Below, one piece after another: positions 9,821-21,104 of a stretch of DNA of 64,000 nucleotides. Origin of the DNA: Canna indica. Taxonomy: Eukaryota; Streptophyta; Magnoliopsida; Zingiberales; Cannaceae. The notes under the pieces were generated by a model. The model was not told the DNA's origin. It saw nothing but the letters and a program-made list of their open reading frames with translations, and did no database searches. Numbering within the stretch: position 1 is the stretch's first letter; every line of letters begins with the position of its first letter. The position numbers and the translations under genes are program-made. Location of the stretch: assembly GCA_034359265.1 (NCBI GenBank), contig CP136898.1:39641501-39705500 (forward strand). The letters run 5' to 3'.

Positions 9821-11285
9821 ATGGAAGAAATGTCAATGGGAAACTCAGTGAATGTTCCACCTTTGCTCATAGGAACTAACTATGCTTATTGGAAGGCTCG
9901 CATGAGGGCATTTATAAAGTCACTGGATGATCGTTGTTGGGATGCTATTGAGATAGGCTATACTCCTACATTCACTTATGGAACTAAAATGAAGCGGAAG
10001 CCAAAAAGTCAGTACACTAAAGCAGAATTCAGTGCAACAAATTTTGACAACAAAGTCCTTAATGCAATATTCAGTGGAGTTGATCCCTCCAATTCAAACT
10101 GATCTTGGTGTGTACTCAGGCAAAGAAGGCTTGGGAGATTCTAGAAATAAATCATGAAGGATCTCTGTTGCTTCAAAAGTCTAAGGTAGAAATCTTGAAC
10201 TCCATATTTGAAAGTCTTTAAATGGGAGAAGATGAGAGTATCCAAGACTTCCATGGGAGAGTCAAGGATCTTATGAATAATGCCACTAATCTAGAAGAAT
10301 CCTTCTCAGAAGAAAAGGTTGTAAGAAAAGTTCTGAGGACGCTACCCTCTAAGTTTGACATCAAAGTTGTTGCTATCAATGAAGTACATGATCCATCAGT
10401 TATGACTCTTGATACTCTGATGGGAAAGCTTGAAACTTATGTGTTGGAACTGACAAAAAAATATTCACACAAAGAGAAGAAGAAAAATCATGCCTTCAGT
10501 GCATCTGAAGATGAAGGAAGGTTAGAAGAATGCTCAGAGGATGAGATGGATACAGTGCTTGCTTTACTAGAAAAGAACTTCAAAAGGTTTCTGAAAAATA
10601 AAAACAAGCAGTTTCAACCTCAGTTCCAATCATAGTTCCAACCGATTGGGTTTAACAGTTCAAAATCAAAATACACAGTGGAGGAAAACAAAAGAGATCA
10701 GTCGTCAGCACCGAAGAATGATTTAAAATAGAAATATAAAGGTGTGAAATGCTTTGAATGTGAAGGATACGGTCATGTTAGGTCTGAGTGTTCGAATTTA
10801 CAGAAGAAGCTAAAGAAATCTTTCACAGTTACATGGAGTGATGATGATGAGGAAGATGACTCAGGTGAATCTGAGAAATAGTCAAGCAATTTTGTGGCTT
10901 TTGCAGCAAGCATTGGTGATTCGAGCAGAACATCAGACAGTTTAGATGCAGTAGATGATGAAAGTATAGATCAATGTGCCGAAAGCCTTGAAGATGCCTA
11001 TTAGCTGATGTTTGACAAATGGGTTGAAGTTGCGAAGTTGAACAAACCCCTCAATGATAAAAACAAGCTGCCGATTGAAGAGAAGAGAGAGATTAAACAA
11101 AAAAATTCAATATCTTCAAGCTCAAATTGCTGAAAAAAAATAGCGAGTCCAATTTGGTCGATGAACTTGAAAAGGTAAAGAAAGAGACGAAGATGATGAA
11201 TTCTAGTAGTAAACTTAATGAAATTTTGAGTGCAGGAAAATATCCTCCAAATCATAGTGGACTTGGATACACTCAGTCAAAGACT
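9821..11285 (+). pseudogene. gag: SIRE-like Copia gag, many stops
   Basis: Gag of a Copia element. It starts MEEMSMGNS, with YAYWKARMRAFI typical of the N-terminal gag domain. After a frameshift (about 10100) the second half continues with DESIQDFHGRVKDL. The knuckle CFECEGYGHVRSEC (10750-10790) is complete and followed by a Trp-Ser-Asp-rich acidic tail. The end carries SSKLNEILSAGKYPPNHSG, a motif seen just upstream of protease in SIRE-type polyproteins. In-frame stops near 10220, 10635, 10730, 10880 and 11002 mostly look like single-base changes. It breaks off near 11285, where a different Sirevirus gag begins. Protease, integrase, RT and RNase H are missing. Confidence 0.82.
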
Positions 11286-11289
11286 CAGT

Positions 11290-12016
11290 TACAATTGCCT
11301 ATACAACTGAAGTATACTCTTCCTCTAGTCATGATAATCATGATCACATATCTAATTCATCTAGTTCCCAGGATATTCTTTATGATGAATTATTAGATGA
11401 ATATAAAACCATGTATGCCTTAATTGTTCAAAAAGAAAGAAAATAAAAAATTAAAGGAAGAAAATTTGACTCTTAGTTCTCATTTACATGAAGTAAAACT
11501 AGAAAATGCGAAATAGAAAATTAGTGTCTCTAATCCATGCCATGATGTTTTAAGCATTGACACTAAGGAATTGAAAAACAAAATTGACATTTTAAAAAAA
11601 GAAAATAGCATGTTGAAAACTCAATTGCATGTTATTCATAAATGCATGAATGACTTGAAAAATGAGGTTGTCTTTCTAAATAAAACGGTTAGTAATTTGT
11701 CTAGAAATTCATCCTTTAAGAATTTTAGAAATACAAATATATCACCTAAGAATGCTCATGTTCATCATGCACATCAAGCTAAGCATTCCAATCTTACACC
11801 TCATGTTCATAAGAATAATGAAAAGAAGAAATTCAATGGACCTTATTTTTGTTGTAGAATATTTGGGCATGATATATATGATTGTGCCTTCAAGATGAAT
11901 CCAAGTGTTGCAAAGACACTTTAGATACCTAAGCCTGTTGACCCCCAAGGACCCAAAAGGATTTGGGTACCAAAAGTTTCATCTTTTCTTGTAGGGGGAA
12001 CTTCCACACAAGGATG
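11290..12016 (+). pseudogene. gag: Sirevirus gag C-terminal fragment
   Basis: Similar by eye to the gag at 603-1649: acidic start (DILYDELLDEYKTMYALIV), coiled coil (KKENSMLKTQLHVIHKCMN), His-rich stretch, then the distal knuckle. The first knuckle Cys is Tyr (YFCCRIFGHDIYDC), so zinc binding should be lost. It ends in the WVPK/GGTSTQG tail. Stops near 11445 and 11515 and a stop after KTL (11923) break it. Confidence 0.78.
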
Positions 12017-12855
12017 AATGAATTGTGGAATATTGAAGTTGACCATGGACATTGAACAAAGAATTCACCGTTGGTTGCAACTTCAAGCTACTTTGATGCC
12101 CTAGGTAAAGTTGGCATCTAAATCACTTCGGTATCATCTCTCAATCTCAATTATTCAATCAATACTTAGAGTTTATGATACTTAATTGGATCGGTTGGAT
12201 TTTTTATTTTTGATTTTTGATTTTCGGTCTCTTCGTAGACTTAAGTAGCCTATAAAGGGCTAATGAGACCTTGAGATTCTAAATCGTAGACTCATTGTGG
12301 CCTTTCGGTTTTCAACCAATGGGAAGGGTTGGAGATCAATTTTTCAAATATTTCAAATGAAGATTTTTTATTTCACCTTCACTATCTAGTTTGCTAACTT
12401 GCTAGTTATTATGTCATTGTGCTACTTATGATTTTTGGTTTGCAAGTTAACATTTACAAAATTAGAAGGATAAAGAAAATGGGGAAAGAAAATAAAATGT
12501 ATGAAATTCTTCAAGAAATGAGGTAGGAGTTTATTTTTGGCAAAATTCTTGCATAACACCTCAATCTTCTTGATTAAATGAATTCTATATGCTTATGAAT
12601 GACTTTGCATGTTATTTGAGTGAAATAGCATGAGTAAGAAATTTTTTATCATAAGAAATTCCAAAATCATGATTCTTTGTGATTACGTGCTATAGATAGA
12701 TATTAAGTCTAGAACCATGTATCTTATATGACAAATTTGTTGTGAGCATAAATTGAAATATAGTATCATAATCACACTTAAAGATTTATCTAGATAGATA
12801 CTTGAAATGTCATAATTCTGAGCAAATAAAAATGTGTCGGATCGATGTATTAAAA

Positions 12856-12892
<37 letters not shown>

Positions 12893-13190
12893 TTAAAATT
12901 GTGTAAAAAATTTTAGTAAAATTTTATATGCTCAAAAACTCTATTATAAGATATCTAGACGATATCTTATCAGATTTGTGGATCCTACAATAGAAATTTA
13001 AGAATTCTCACAAACTTTAAATATTACAAAAATGCCACTACGAACTCTAGGATTTTTAGAAAATTCTAGAGAGGTCCGTTTTCAGTGATTCTTGATTCTA
13101 TGGAATCCCATTGAAGTCTAGTTCATGTGGAAAAAGTTTCATAAAATTATTAAGTTTAGATCTCTCATAAGAATTTTTTTTGTAAGGGCT
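12017..13190 (+). other. Post-gag non-coding spacer of Sirevirus
   Basis: No ORF with a recognisable domain. The first 400 bp match the spacers at 1-600 and 62050-62600 in opposite orientation, so the spacer is part of the element. It contains a (TA)n run at 12860-12889. Confidence 0.65.
12860..12889. repeat. (TA)n microsatellite
   Basis: About 15 TA units in the Sirevirus spacer. Confidence 0.9.
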
Positions 13191-13194
13191 AGAA

Positions 13195-13406
13195 AACACA
13201 CCGATCGAGCTCGGTCGATCACACGACATGCGACCGCTCAATCGATCAGCGGACAGAAATTGATCATGTCCACCTATTTGGCCGACTATTTTAATCCAGA
13301 CCATTCACCATAAGTTCTTAAGCCCGAAACTAGGGCTCCTCTCTTCATTTCAACCGGCCACCCTCTCCCATGGCTTTTTTCTTGAAGCTCTTCCTCCACT
13401 TCTAAG
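13195..13406 (+). promoter_or_regulatory. Candidate internal promoter and leader exon
   Basis: A cluster of GATCGAG/GGTCGATC/AATCGATCA units at 13199-13265 resembles the arrays in Sirevirus LTRs. It is followed by an AT-rich tattttaat at about 13285 and a CT-rich leader-like stretch (13320-13400) that ends in a good splice donor, AAG|GTAAAA, at 13406/13407. Promoter activity is inferred from layout only. Confidence 0.4.
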
Positions 13407-13630
13407 GTAAAAATCCAAGCCCTAGCTCTATTTTTTGAGTTAGTTCATCATGATAAGTAGATCTTTCATTTCTTTTCATCTCCATGTCTAGGTCTACTCA
13501 TAAAAAGCAAGGTTCATGCTTTTCCACTCCATACATGGTGATCTTTCTTGGTATTTTGGTTTCATAACAAGTTCTAAGGAAGAAAAATCTATGCTTTATG
13601 GTGTTTAGTTTGAAAGTTTTTTCATGAAAT

Positions 13631-13671
<41 letters not shown>

Positions 13672-14202
13672 GAGTTAAGAGTTCTTCATGATGGTTAAAA
13701 AATTTATTTGCTTATGGATTTTTGTTTGGAAGAAAATATTAAAACAAAAGTATTTTTGTTGATTTTGTTTTTGTGCACGTTGAGATTTTTTTTTGTAGAA
13801 GTTGGATTAAATGTTTTCTTAAGAGTTCTACCAAAAAGACTTATTTTTTTAATGAAAGAAGTGTGTATCATGCATGATTTTTTTGTTTAAAAGAAAAAAA
13901 AAAGGGAGAGAAATATACTAGCAAGAGAAAAGAAGGAAGAAAAACTTAATAATTTTTTTTATTCTTCTCTTGATATTTGTTTTAAAAAAGTTAAATTTAT
14001 CATGCATACTTACTCAGAAGAAAAATATGAAAAGATTCTTGTGAAAACCATGTTGTTCCTTGTTTTTGATTTTTTTGTTTTTGTCAAAGAAAAGAGATGC
14101 ATTCATGTTGATTTCAAAAATATATTCTCACTTTAGAATTTAGATGCATGCATTACTCATTAGAAAATTAATCATCTATGCATTGCCTTAATTATCTTGC
14201 AG
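13407..14202 (+). other. Candidate intron before envelope-like ORF
   Basis: It begins GTAAAA and ends in a pyrimidine-rich stretch and TTGCAG, directly before ATG at 14203. The interior is strongly T-rich, as plant introns are, and has a (TA)n run at 13634-13668. About 796 bp. Confidence 0.45.
13634..13668. repeat. (TA)n microsatellite
   Basis: About 17 TA units inside the candidate intron. Confidence 0.9.
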
Positions 14203-15213
14203 ATGACACCTAAGACAAGGCTCCCAAATATACCTGACAATCTCCTAATTACCGTAGGAAAAACCCAAAGCCCAAGGTTTGCAGATAGGACTGTCTTGCA
14301 AACTCGGCCTGTTAATCTAGGAGATTTATTGAGATATGGTATAAGGAGTAGACTTGCTACATTTGGATGGATAGTATATTGGGAAACAGATCCTAGTGTG
14401 TCCTATGTTGGTTAAGGCATTTTTCTCTAACTTAGTTATAGAGAATGCTCGACTAGGTAACTTACTAGTACTCGGGTCTGAAATTCTTGGAAAGCCCATA
14501 GTCATTACTGATATAGTCATTAGGGAGGCTTTTGGATTTCCTCTGCTAGGGACCCCTGTGTATGACATGACTACACAATATTTTCATGAGGATTTTCCTA
14601 GTCATGAGGTAGTGTCTGCCATTTGTCCTAAGGGTTTCCATGAGATGCTTCCTACACAAAGTATCAAGCTATCTACCCACTGGTAGGATCATGCACCTTA
14701 TTATTGCATACAACATACCTGATCTATGATGAGGTTACCACCACGATCACCAAAGTCCTTTTTTATGCCATGACCCGTAGACCCATAGACATCCCTGATC
14801 TTATGCTTCGATATATAGCTGACGTCCATGCCTCTAAGAAAAAAAGCCCTGCCCTATGCCTCTATGATCTCCCACTTCATTTACTCTGCTGGGGTAAACA
14901 GGTCTAGGTTTGAGGTAGAGATTGTTCCTAAAGCAATATACACCTTAACCCTTAACCGTATGAAGATCCTTGAAAATCAGCGCGACAAGCGCGCACGGGG
15001 AGCACCTTCGGATCACAGTGATGATGAGGATAGGGATGAGGTTGAGACCGGCGGGAGCTCATCAGTCCCTTCTTCGAGTGAGAGATTGGACATCGATCAG
15101 CTGGAATGGAACAATCATGCGACTGCCCATATGGATGAGTATGGTCGACATATAGACCATTATGGGCATCGCGTTGATGAGATGTACGGACGGGTAGATG
15201 AAATGTGGCAATA
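14203..15213 (+). pseudogene. Envelope-like / 'putative plant transposon protein' ORF
   Basis: It sits between the gag region and the 3' LTR, where some Sireviruses carry an extra envelope-like ORF. The start MTPKTRLPNIPD follows a splice-acceptor-like CAG. The middle has FFSNL, then ILGKPIVITDIVIREAFGFP, resembling the plant transposon-protein domain family (PF20167-like, from memory) in which an 'xFYxNL' motif precedes 'V.G..V.F....IN..FG'. The C-terminus is acidic and Ser-rich with a repeated HMDEYGRHIDHYG-type motif. Frame breaks near 14400, 14690 and 14840 make it a pseudogene. No signal peptide or clear transmembrane segment was noticed. Function unknown. Confidence 0.6.
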
Positions 15214-15571
15214 GTATCAGTCACATCTTCCACCACCACCACCTGAGGAGTGATGAGGCTTATTGTTGTTTCTTTTATGACTTCTCCTCTATGGACTTGT
15301 ATTAATGTTTTATTATGTCTAGACTATTTTGTATTTGACTTCTATGGACTTGAGTGTATGGATGCTTGCTTTTATGTCCATGTGGTTCATTTGAAAAAAA
15401 AATTTGAACATCATGTATGTCTTTAGATTTTTTTTGGTAAGACCATTGTACGATGTTGCACTTAATAGTGTGCTTTACCAAGGATGTGTACGAGGCCATG
15501 AATCTTATGATATTTTTGGATGCCTAATGTTAGGTTCTTAAGATATTGTTATAGTGCCCTTTTTGATTGAT

Positions 15572-15758
15572 GTCAAAAGGGGAGAGTTAAAATTATAGAT
15601 ATGCATGTTGATAGGGTGAGCATTTAATGTGTCTTCATAATTTTATACCGCTCTCTTATATGCATTTACGAACTCATCCTTCACACTCTAAAAATGTTTA
15701 ATACGTCACATATATATTTTTATTGTCGATGGTTTGTCATCATCAAAAAGGGGGAGAA
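15572..15758 (+). other. Multiple polypurine tracts before 3' LTR
   Basis: Purine tracts at 15572-15586 (caaaaggggagag), a weaker one at 15609-15620, and the terminal one at 15737-15758 (catcaaaaagggggagaa) abutting the LTR. Repeated tracts of this form upstream of the 3' LTR are a known Sirevirus feature. The last tract primes plus-strand DNA synthesis. Confidence 0.8.
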
Positions 15759-16957
15759 TGTTGGTCGACGGTTTCTCCCTTGTGTTCTCTTCTCTCTATG
15801 ATTATTTTGATGATAACAAACCAAGTTTTAACAAAGTTCTTGAAGCATGAAAGCCGCATGTTTCGATAAAAGTTGAAGTCAGTATCATTGCTAGTGGCAT
15901 CATCTCGATACGACAAATCGACATGGCGACTTATAGAAGTTCGACGTGTGCACCAAAGATGCCTTGGACGAGGCTAGAGAACATGTAAAACACCTGAAAA
16001 GCTCTCCAAGTTGACGCATGTTGAAGACCAAGACCCGAAAATGAAGAACGAGAAGAGAAAAGCTGATTTCCCAGGTTCGATCGCACAGTCGGTCGATCGA
16101 ACTGTGCCCGAAACTCACAGAAGGCTACGGTCGGTCGATCGACGATCGACCGGCAAGTGATCGGGCATCGCCAACGGGCAAAAAAAAGCCCATTGACAAG
16201 CCATGTTGTTTGGGGGGTTATAAATATCCACCCCAAACTCTCTCCCTTGATGTTGTTGATGCTTTTAAGCCTCAAAGAGTCATCTCTAGCATCTCCTAAG
16301 CTCTTTCTTAATCAAATCCATAAAACCTAGCTCTTGATCCCTCATCCTCAAGTGTTCTTCATTGGAGGGTTCTTCAAGCTTGCTAGGCTCAAGACGAAGA
16401 TGTGATCTTATTGTGATAAGTCTTCTTTTCTCTCTTCTTGTGATTGAAGTGTTTTTAGTTTGTTTTACATTGATATAATTTTATTGTGTAATAGACCTAG
16501 TGTAGGGTCTTGTGAGTCATGGTTACCTTGGTGTATAAAGTTTAAAGCCACTTGTGTAAACTAGGTTAGAGGCAGTTCTTAGGTATTGAGGTGGAAAAGC
16601 TCACTCGGTGTGAAGGTGGATACTTCCGGTTATGGAAGTGCCTTCTAAGTGAGTGTAGGGTCTTTTCGATATAAAGTCCTCAATTGTAAGCTACTTGTAA
16701 CTTAGTAGATTTGTGTGAAATCCTAGGCACGACTCTTAGGTAGTGGAGTAGGCGGTGTTGCCGAACCACCACTATAAATCCTTATGTTAGCATTGCATAT
16801 TATGTTTTTATTTAATTATTATATCACTTGTTTCATCATAATGCTTTAAAGGTATAAATTGACTAAATTGTTTAAGAAACGTTTGAACTCGAATTTAGTC
16901 TAATTGATTAGATAACACACTATTTACCCCCCCTCTAGTGTGACCATTTTTCCAACA
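15759..16957 (+). repeat. 3' LTR of nested Sirevirus
   Basis: 1199 bp from TGTTGG to CCAACA. It contains the gatgataacaaac block, a GTCGATC palindrome array (16078-16160), a stem with one mismatch (16172-16195), TATAAATA at 16219-16226 between G6 and CACCCC arms, and the TAGTGG hairpin block (about 16739-16770). Confidence 0.9.
16078..16235 (+). promoter_or_regulatory. LTR promoter module, intact TATA
   Basis: Array of GATCG/GGTCGATCG units, then CAACGGGC and GCCCATTG arms (one mismatch, A-rich loop), then TATAAATA centred in a TTGGGG...CCCCAA inverted repeat. This is the clearest plus-strand copy of the module. Confidence 0.6.
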
Positions 16958-18503
16958 GAACTCACAATCTACTCCAGCGATCCAATTCATAGTGACCCAG
17001 TTGAAACTGATTTTATGACTGATGTTGTTCTTGATTCATCTGTAGTGCACACTGTTCCTTCATCTACAGGTTTTCCTATGGGATCTGATCAAGTCTGAGA
17101 ACAATCAGATCATGTTGCTACTCCTATTACAATTGAGACCCAGACTGGGGTACCAATAGATGATCCCATTATACCTCCAATTGAAACTGGAAACAAGACT
17201 GAGATACTCTCATATGAAATTCCGCCAGTTTCAACGATGCCACAACTGAGATGAAGGAGAAGATAGTTAAAAATCTCTTGCACAAAAAGTCAAATAAAGG
17301 GAAGTTGCCCGAGAGTTCTAGAACGAGACATCCAAGAAGTTTGACCATTGATAGTGATTTAGATGATGAAACTCTCTTAGAGAGAGTCTATGAAATGAGA
17401 CGTACACATAAAATAAAGTCATCTGTTGCAACACCTGAGGATCAGAAAAAGCCCTCCAAGTCAATGAAGAAAACTTCTAAGAAGACTAAAACAAGTAAGC
17501 TACATTCATGTTTGCTATCTGATGATCTTTTGCCTTTATGGGAAGCGCTTCAGTTGAAAGAATTTATTGCTTGGAGACCCTGGATATTAAGAATTTAAAA
17601 CTTAGATGCAGTACAGTTATTGATTTTCTTGAGGAGAAACAACTATCTAGTACTTTCCTAAACATCACTGCTTTTTCAAAGCTACATGTTATTGAATTTT
17701 TCTGCAACCTTTCCACTAATATTTCTGATCCACTTTCTGATCATTTTCATCAAGTGTTTATTCGTGTAAAATGGTATGCTTTCAGTCCTGATGTTATCAA
17801 TGATTATTTTGGATTTGACTCTACAAGTACTGAGTTTGATGAAACAAGTACCGAGCTCTGGAATAGAGTTGGAACTTAGGTGTCAAATGGTGACATAACT
17901 AACTGAAACGGAGAGCACAACATTAAATCATCATCGCTGAATACCTTCTATTATGTGCTATACCTGATTGCAAGATATCACCTGGTTCCAACATCTCACA
18001 TTACTTTTCTAAGCAAGGAGATGGTGCTAATATTGTACAAAATTACAAATGGAATTCATTTCAATGTTGGCTCACTGAGTTTTGACCAAATAGCTAGTAG
18101 CCCTTCGTGCCAAACTGTCCACCAAGTCACGACTTTCCTTAATATTTCCCAATCTAATATATGTTATTCTGAAAAGCAGGGATTTCAAAAATCTGATGAG
18201 GATGTCCTTGAGCCTTTGGGGTCTTTACTGAAAGTGCATCAAAAGTTGTTAAGAGCTGATACTCCTGTTGCTCCTACTGTTCATTCTCAACCAGGTACCT
18301 CAAGTCAGACCTTTGCTATTCTTGATGTGCAGCATATTCTAGAGGAACTTTCCAAAGTCAAAGAAGTTGGGTCGACCTTGTTGAATCAGGTAATATCATT
18401 AGAGCAGAAGGTCTTGGATCATTTTACCTCATCAGCTACTGTTCCTCATGTTGATTTCTCAACTACATTATCTAGTTCCTTAGACTCTACCGGCTCAGGT
18501 TAA
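16958..18503 (+). pseudogene. Envelope-like ORF of the outer SIRE-like element
   Basis: It runs in three frames: a Thr/Ser/Pro-rich acidic start (16958-17250), a Lys-rich middle (17251-17598), the core domain (17538-17879) and a C-terminal stretch to 18503. The core has HVIEFFCNL then WYAFSPDVINDYFGF, matching the 'xFYxNL ... FSP..IN..FG' pattern of the domain in the ORF at 14203-15213. The end has a Leu-rich coiled-coil-like stretch (QHILEELSKVKEVGSTLLNQ). A polypurine tract follows 30 bp later, the usual place for a Sirevirus envelope-like gene. Stops near 17098 and 17880 and two frameshifts break it. Confidence 0.65.
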
Positions 18504-18532
18504 TTATTTTGTTCTCTCCTTTGGCTTACTTA

Positions 18533-18549
18533 CCAAAAAGGGGGAGAAT
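18533..18549 (+). other. Polypurine tract
   Basis: ccaaaaagggggagaa directly downstream of the envelope-like ORF, nearly identical to the tract at 15743-15758. Confidence 0.8.
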
Positions 18550-18550
18550 T

Positions 18551-19394
18551 ATTCACTTGGTTTCTATTCTGATAGATACGTTTTTATCAGTTGCAATTGT
18601 TGTGTGTTGTTTATTATTTAGTTGCAACTGATGACTGACTGATGGCTAAATACTAACTAACTGCTCGTGAGTTTTTGCTATCTAACTGTGGTTGTGGATG
18701 CTTATGTTTTTGGCCGATCTGTGGTTAACTGTTGTCGTTGTTTCTTCTGATATACCCTGGTGATTATGGTGATGGTGTGACTGATTAAGTTTTTGACAGT
18801 TCTGTGGTTTCTTTTGATATGTCTGTGAACTTAAACCCAAACCACAAAAAAATTAGCTTGAAATAGACTGTCGGCCGAATGATCGGTCGAATGGTCGGGT
18901 CGATCGGACATCGACCGGATGTTGTCGAAAACATCCAGTGGCCATTCAGTCGATCATCGATCAAATGGTCGATCAACTGAACCATCGACCGACAAATCGA
19001 CCGGCGTTGTAACAGACTGAAAAATAAAGTTGTTGATAGATTTCCACTCGACTCTACTCCTTTGAAAAGCCATATATACTTCTCCTAGAGCTTTCTTCCG
19101 TGACCACTGATGCCCTAAGCCTCTTTTTAGTCAATCCTCTAAGCTCTCATTGTATATTTCTCTCATAACGAGTAATAGGTAATCAATCACACAATTAATC
19201 CTTGCATCCTCTAAGCTCTCATTGTGTATTTCTTCTGTGACCACCGATGCCCTAAGCCTCTTTCTAGTTAATCCTTTACCCAAATCTAATTTAAGCATCA
19301 ACTCGAAAACTTTAGAATACGATAAAAAGCAAAATTAGGGTAAAGAATTAGATAACACACTATTCACCGCCCCTCTAGTGTGCCCATCTCACTT
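18551..19394 (+). repeat. 3' LTR-like sequence, probably composite
   Basis: It starts after the polypurine tract but without TGTTGG. It carries a divergent GATCG/GGTCGA array (18875-19010), a GGATGTT/AACATCC stem (about 18917-18940), a TATA-like catatatac near 19066, and ends in the Sirevirus block cacactattcacc...ctctagtgtg near 19394. The first 280 bp are unlike other LTRs here. A block of about 50 bp (gtgaccac.gatgccctaagcctc) occurs twice, near 19099 and 19228. Confidence 0.5.
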
Positions 19395-19519
19395 ACATAA
19401 TCCAATTTAATCTAACCAACTTCTAATCGACTGAGTCCATAAAACTTTGATATTTGAATTCTAATTTTGACTTTGGTGCTTGTATCAACTTGAAGTTGAA
19501 ATGAACACTTGATACATAC

Positions 19520-19880
19520 ATTAGAAATATGTTTTTTATAATCAAAACCAAGATTGAGACAAAGGTTGAAATCTTATGCCTACAATGTCAATTAAAAATG
19601 CTCAATGATACTAAGTAAGATAATGAACAAAAAATATAAGCAATGCTAGCACACTATAGTGGTTCAGCTTCTAAGCAATGCTACCTAAGCTCTCCGCTAA
19701 AGATATCCATAAATCTATAAATTAACCAAAGTGTTCTCACACACTTGGATTTATGCCTTAGCACCCGAGGCTACCAAGTAACCAAGTGCAAGAACAACTC
19801 ATCTAAATGTAGCTTAGTAAGCTCGAACGACCCTCCAAGGAAAGGGCACTTCCAACCCCACTCGATTTGATGGCCTCTAT
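19520..19880 (-). repeat. Degraded Sirevirus LTR fragments
   Basis: On the minus strand, 19536-19600 matches an LTR start (ttttgattata block with ttgaaatcttatgcc) and 19640-19870 matches the middle of the LTR (the 'tatagtggttcagc ... ctacctaagc' block). The intervening LTR body is missing. Confidence 0.6.
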
Positions 19881-20084
19881 TCCTCCAAATTCATATGCAA
19901 TGAATTTTTGGAGGTTGGAGGTAAGGTGTGAGGCCAACCAAGCTGGCGAGGTAGCCTTGGTCAAGAGAACAAGCAAGAACCCTAGAGCTCCTCTTCATAA
20001 ACGGGGATGTTTCGCCCCCCATGATCTCTCGGGACATTCTTGGTTGGAGGGTTCATATGGGCATAAGTGCATCTAAACCCTCTC

Positions 20085-20225
20085 CTTAAATTTTTAAATT
20101 TTTAACTGTTAACCGAACCGAAAATCAATTGGACAAATCGGTTTGGTTAATTTGATTTCGGTACGATCAGTTAATCGATTTTTTGGTTAATTGGTGAATT
20201 TTACTCACCTCTACCAGGAAATCGG
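20085..20225. repeat. Short AACCGAACCG/TCGGTTTGGTTAA repeat region
   Basis: Repeated cggtt/aaccg and ggttaat words in direct and inverted order, typical of short, dispersed non-autonomous plant repeats. No termini were defined. A similar element lies at 50095-50345. Confidence 0.3.
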
Positions 20226-20244
20226 ATTGGGCTGAAATTTGCCA

Positions 20245-20503
20245 AGTTGATTAGTAATAGTCCATTCATTAGTATAGAAGCTGTTTCACTAACGACCCAT
20301 AAAATCTGTGCAAAACTTTACTAAAGGATGCATAATTTGTTAGTATTGGTTTACTCTATACTAACTACAAAGTTTGTCCGTTGGTATAAGGTATGACTTT
20401 TAGCAACGATTATTTTTTTTCGTTTGCAAAAGTTACATTTACTAGCAAATTTTCTTACCGTTAGTAATATTCAATGTTAGCGTATGTTATTTATTTTGTA
20501 GTG
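20245..20503. mobile_element. Possible small CACTA-type remnant
   Basis: It ends ttttgtagtg (20494-20503), the complement of CACTACAAAA, and carries repeated gttagta / tagcaa words as subterminal repeats do. No matching left terminus or target duplication was found. Confidence 0.3.
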
Positions 20504-21100
20504 ATGGTTATGAGGACTAGGTCTCTAGCTGGTAGGTCCCCTTAAGGTTTGAGCACCCCTCAGGTTACTAAAGCTATTGGTTTGATGAGTTATGGTATGC
20601 ATGCAAACGTCACTCTTTCTACGACAACCCCCTTGGTAGAAACAACTCTGTTTGTGTGCTCCCCCTCTAACTGCATTGGGTTTGACCATTAAGCGCCAAG
20701 CAGGGGCATTTAGCCTCACCAATTTTGTTTGATCGATCAATCACCCTATGGTGCCTTGATACCTTCGAGGAATCTATCTAGTCGTTAATGCTTCAAGCGG
20801 CCAACTCACTCTTATATGTTTGGCCTTAGTGTCATGGGTACCTACTCCTAGGTGTTGGTCATCGAGCTTCATTATATAAGTACATATACATTGCTCAACG
20901 TAGCTTAATTAAATTATGTATTGGTCAATATATATCTAGAAACCAATAATTTTTCTTTTATAGGAAAGTCTCACTAGAGATGAAGATGAATACCATTCAA
21001 GTTTGAAAATTCTCGTTCAATCGGAAGCTTCCTGATGAATTGTTAGGCACTGAGTTTGAAGAATTTGTTGGTTTCTTAGTCTTGCATGCTTGTCACAAGT
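20504..21100. other. No feature recognised
   Basis: Short ORFs only, with no domain, terminal repeat or RNA gene recognised. Confidence 0.5.
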
Positions 21101-21104
21101 TCAA

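Larger units (their letters stand above)
11290..16957 (+). mobile_element. Non-autonomous Sirevirus, 5'-truncated, nested in SIRE-like element
   Basis: It contains the C-terminal half of a Sirevirus gag (11290-12016), about 2.2 kb of spacer, an envelope-like ORF (14203-15213), repeated polypurine tracts and a 3' LTR ending CCAACA at 16957. The host element resumes immediately after. The 5' LTR, PBS and gag N-terminus are missing, and no target duplication was found, so a deletion spanned the left junction. No pol domain is present, as in the related copies at 1-2157 and 60645-62803. Confidence 0.8.

Noticed and set aside
19867..20076. Short plus-strand ORF (69 codons) next to LTR debris.
   Set aside because: No domain, atypical composition, no promoter signal, and partial overlap with LTR sequence.
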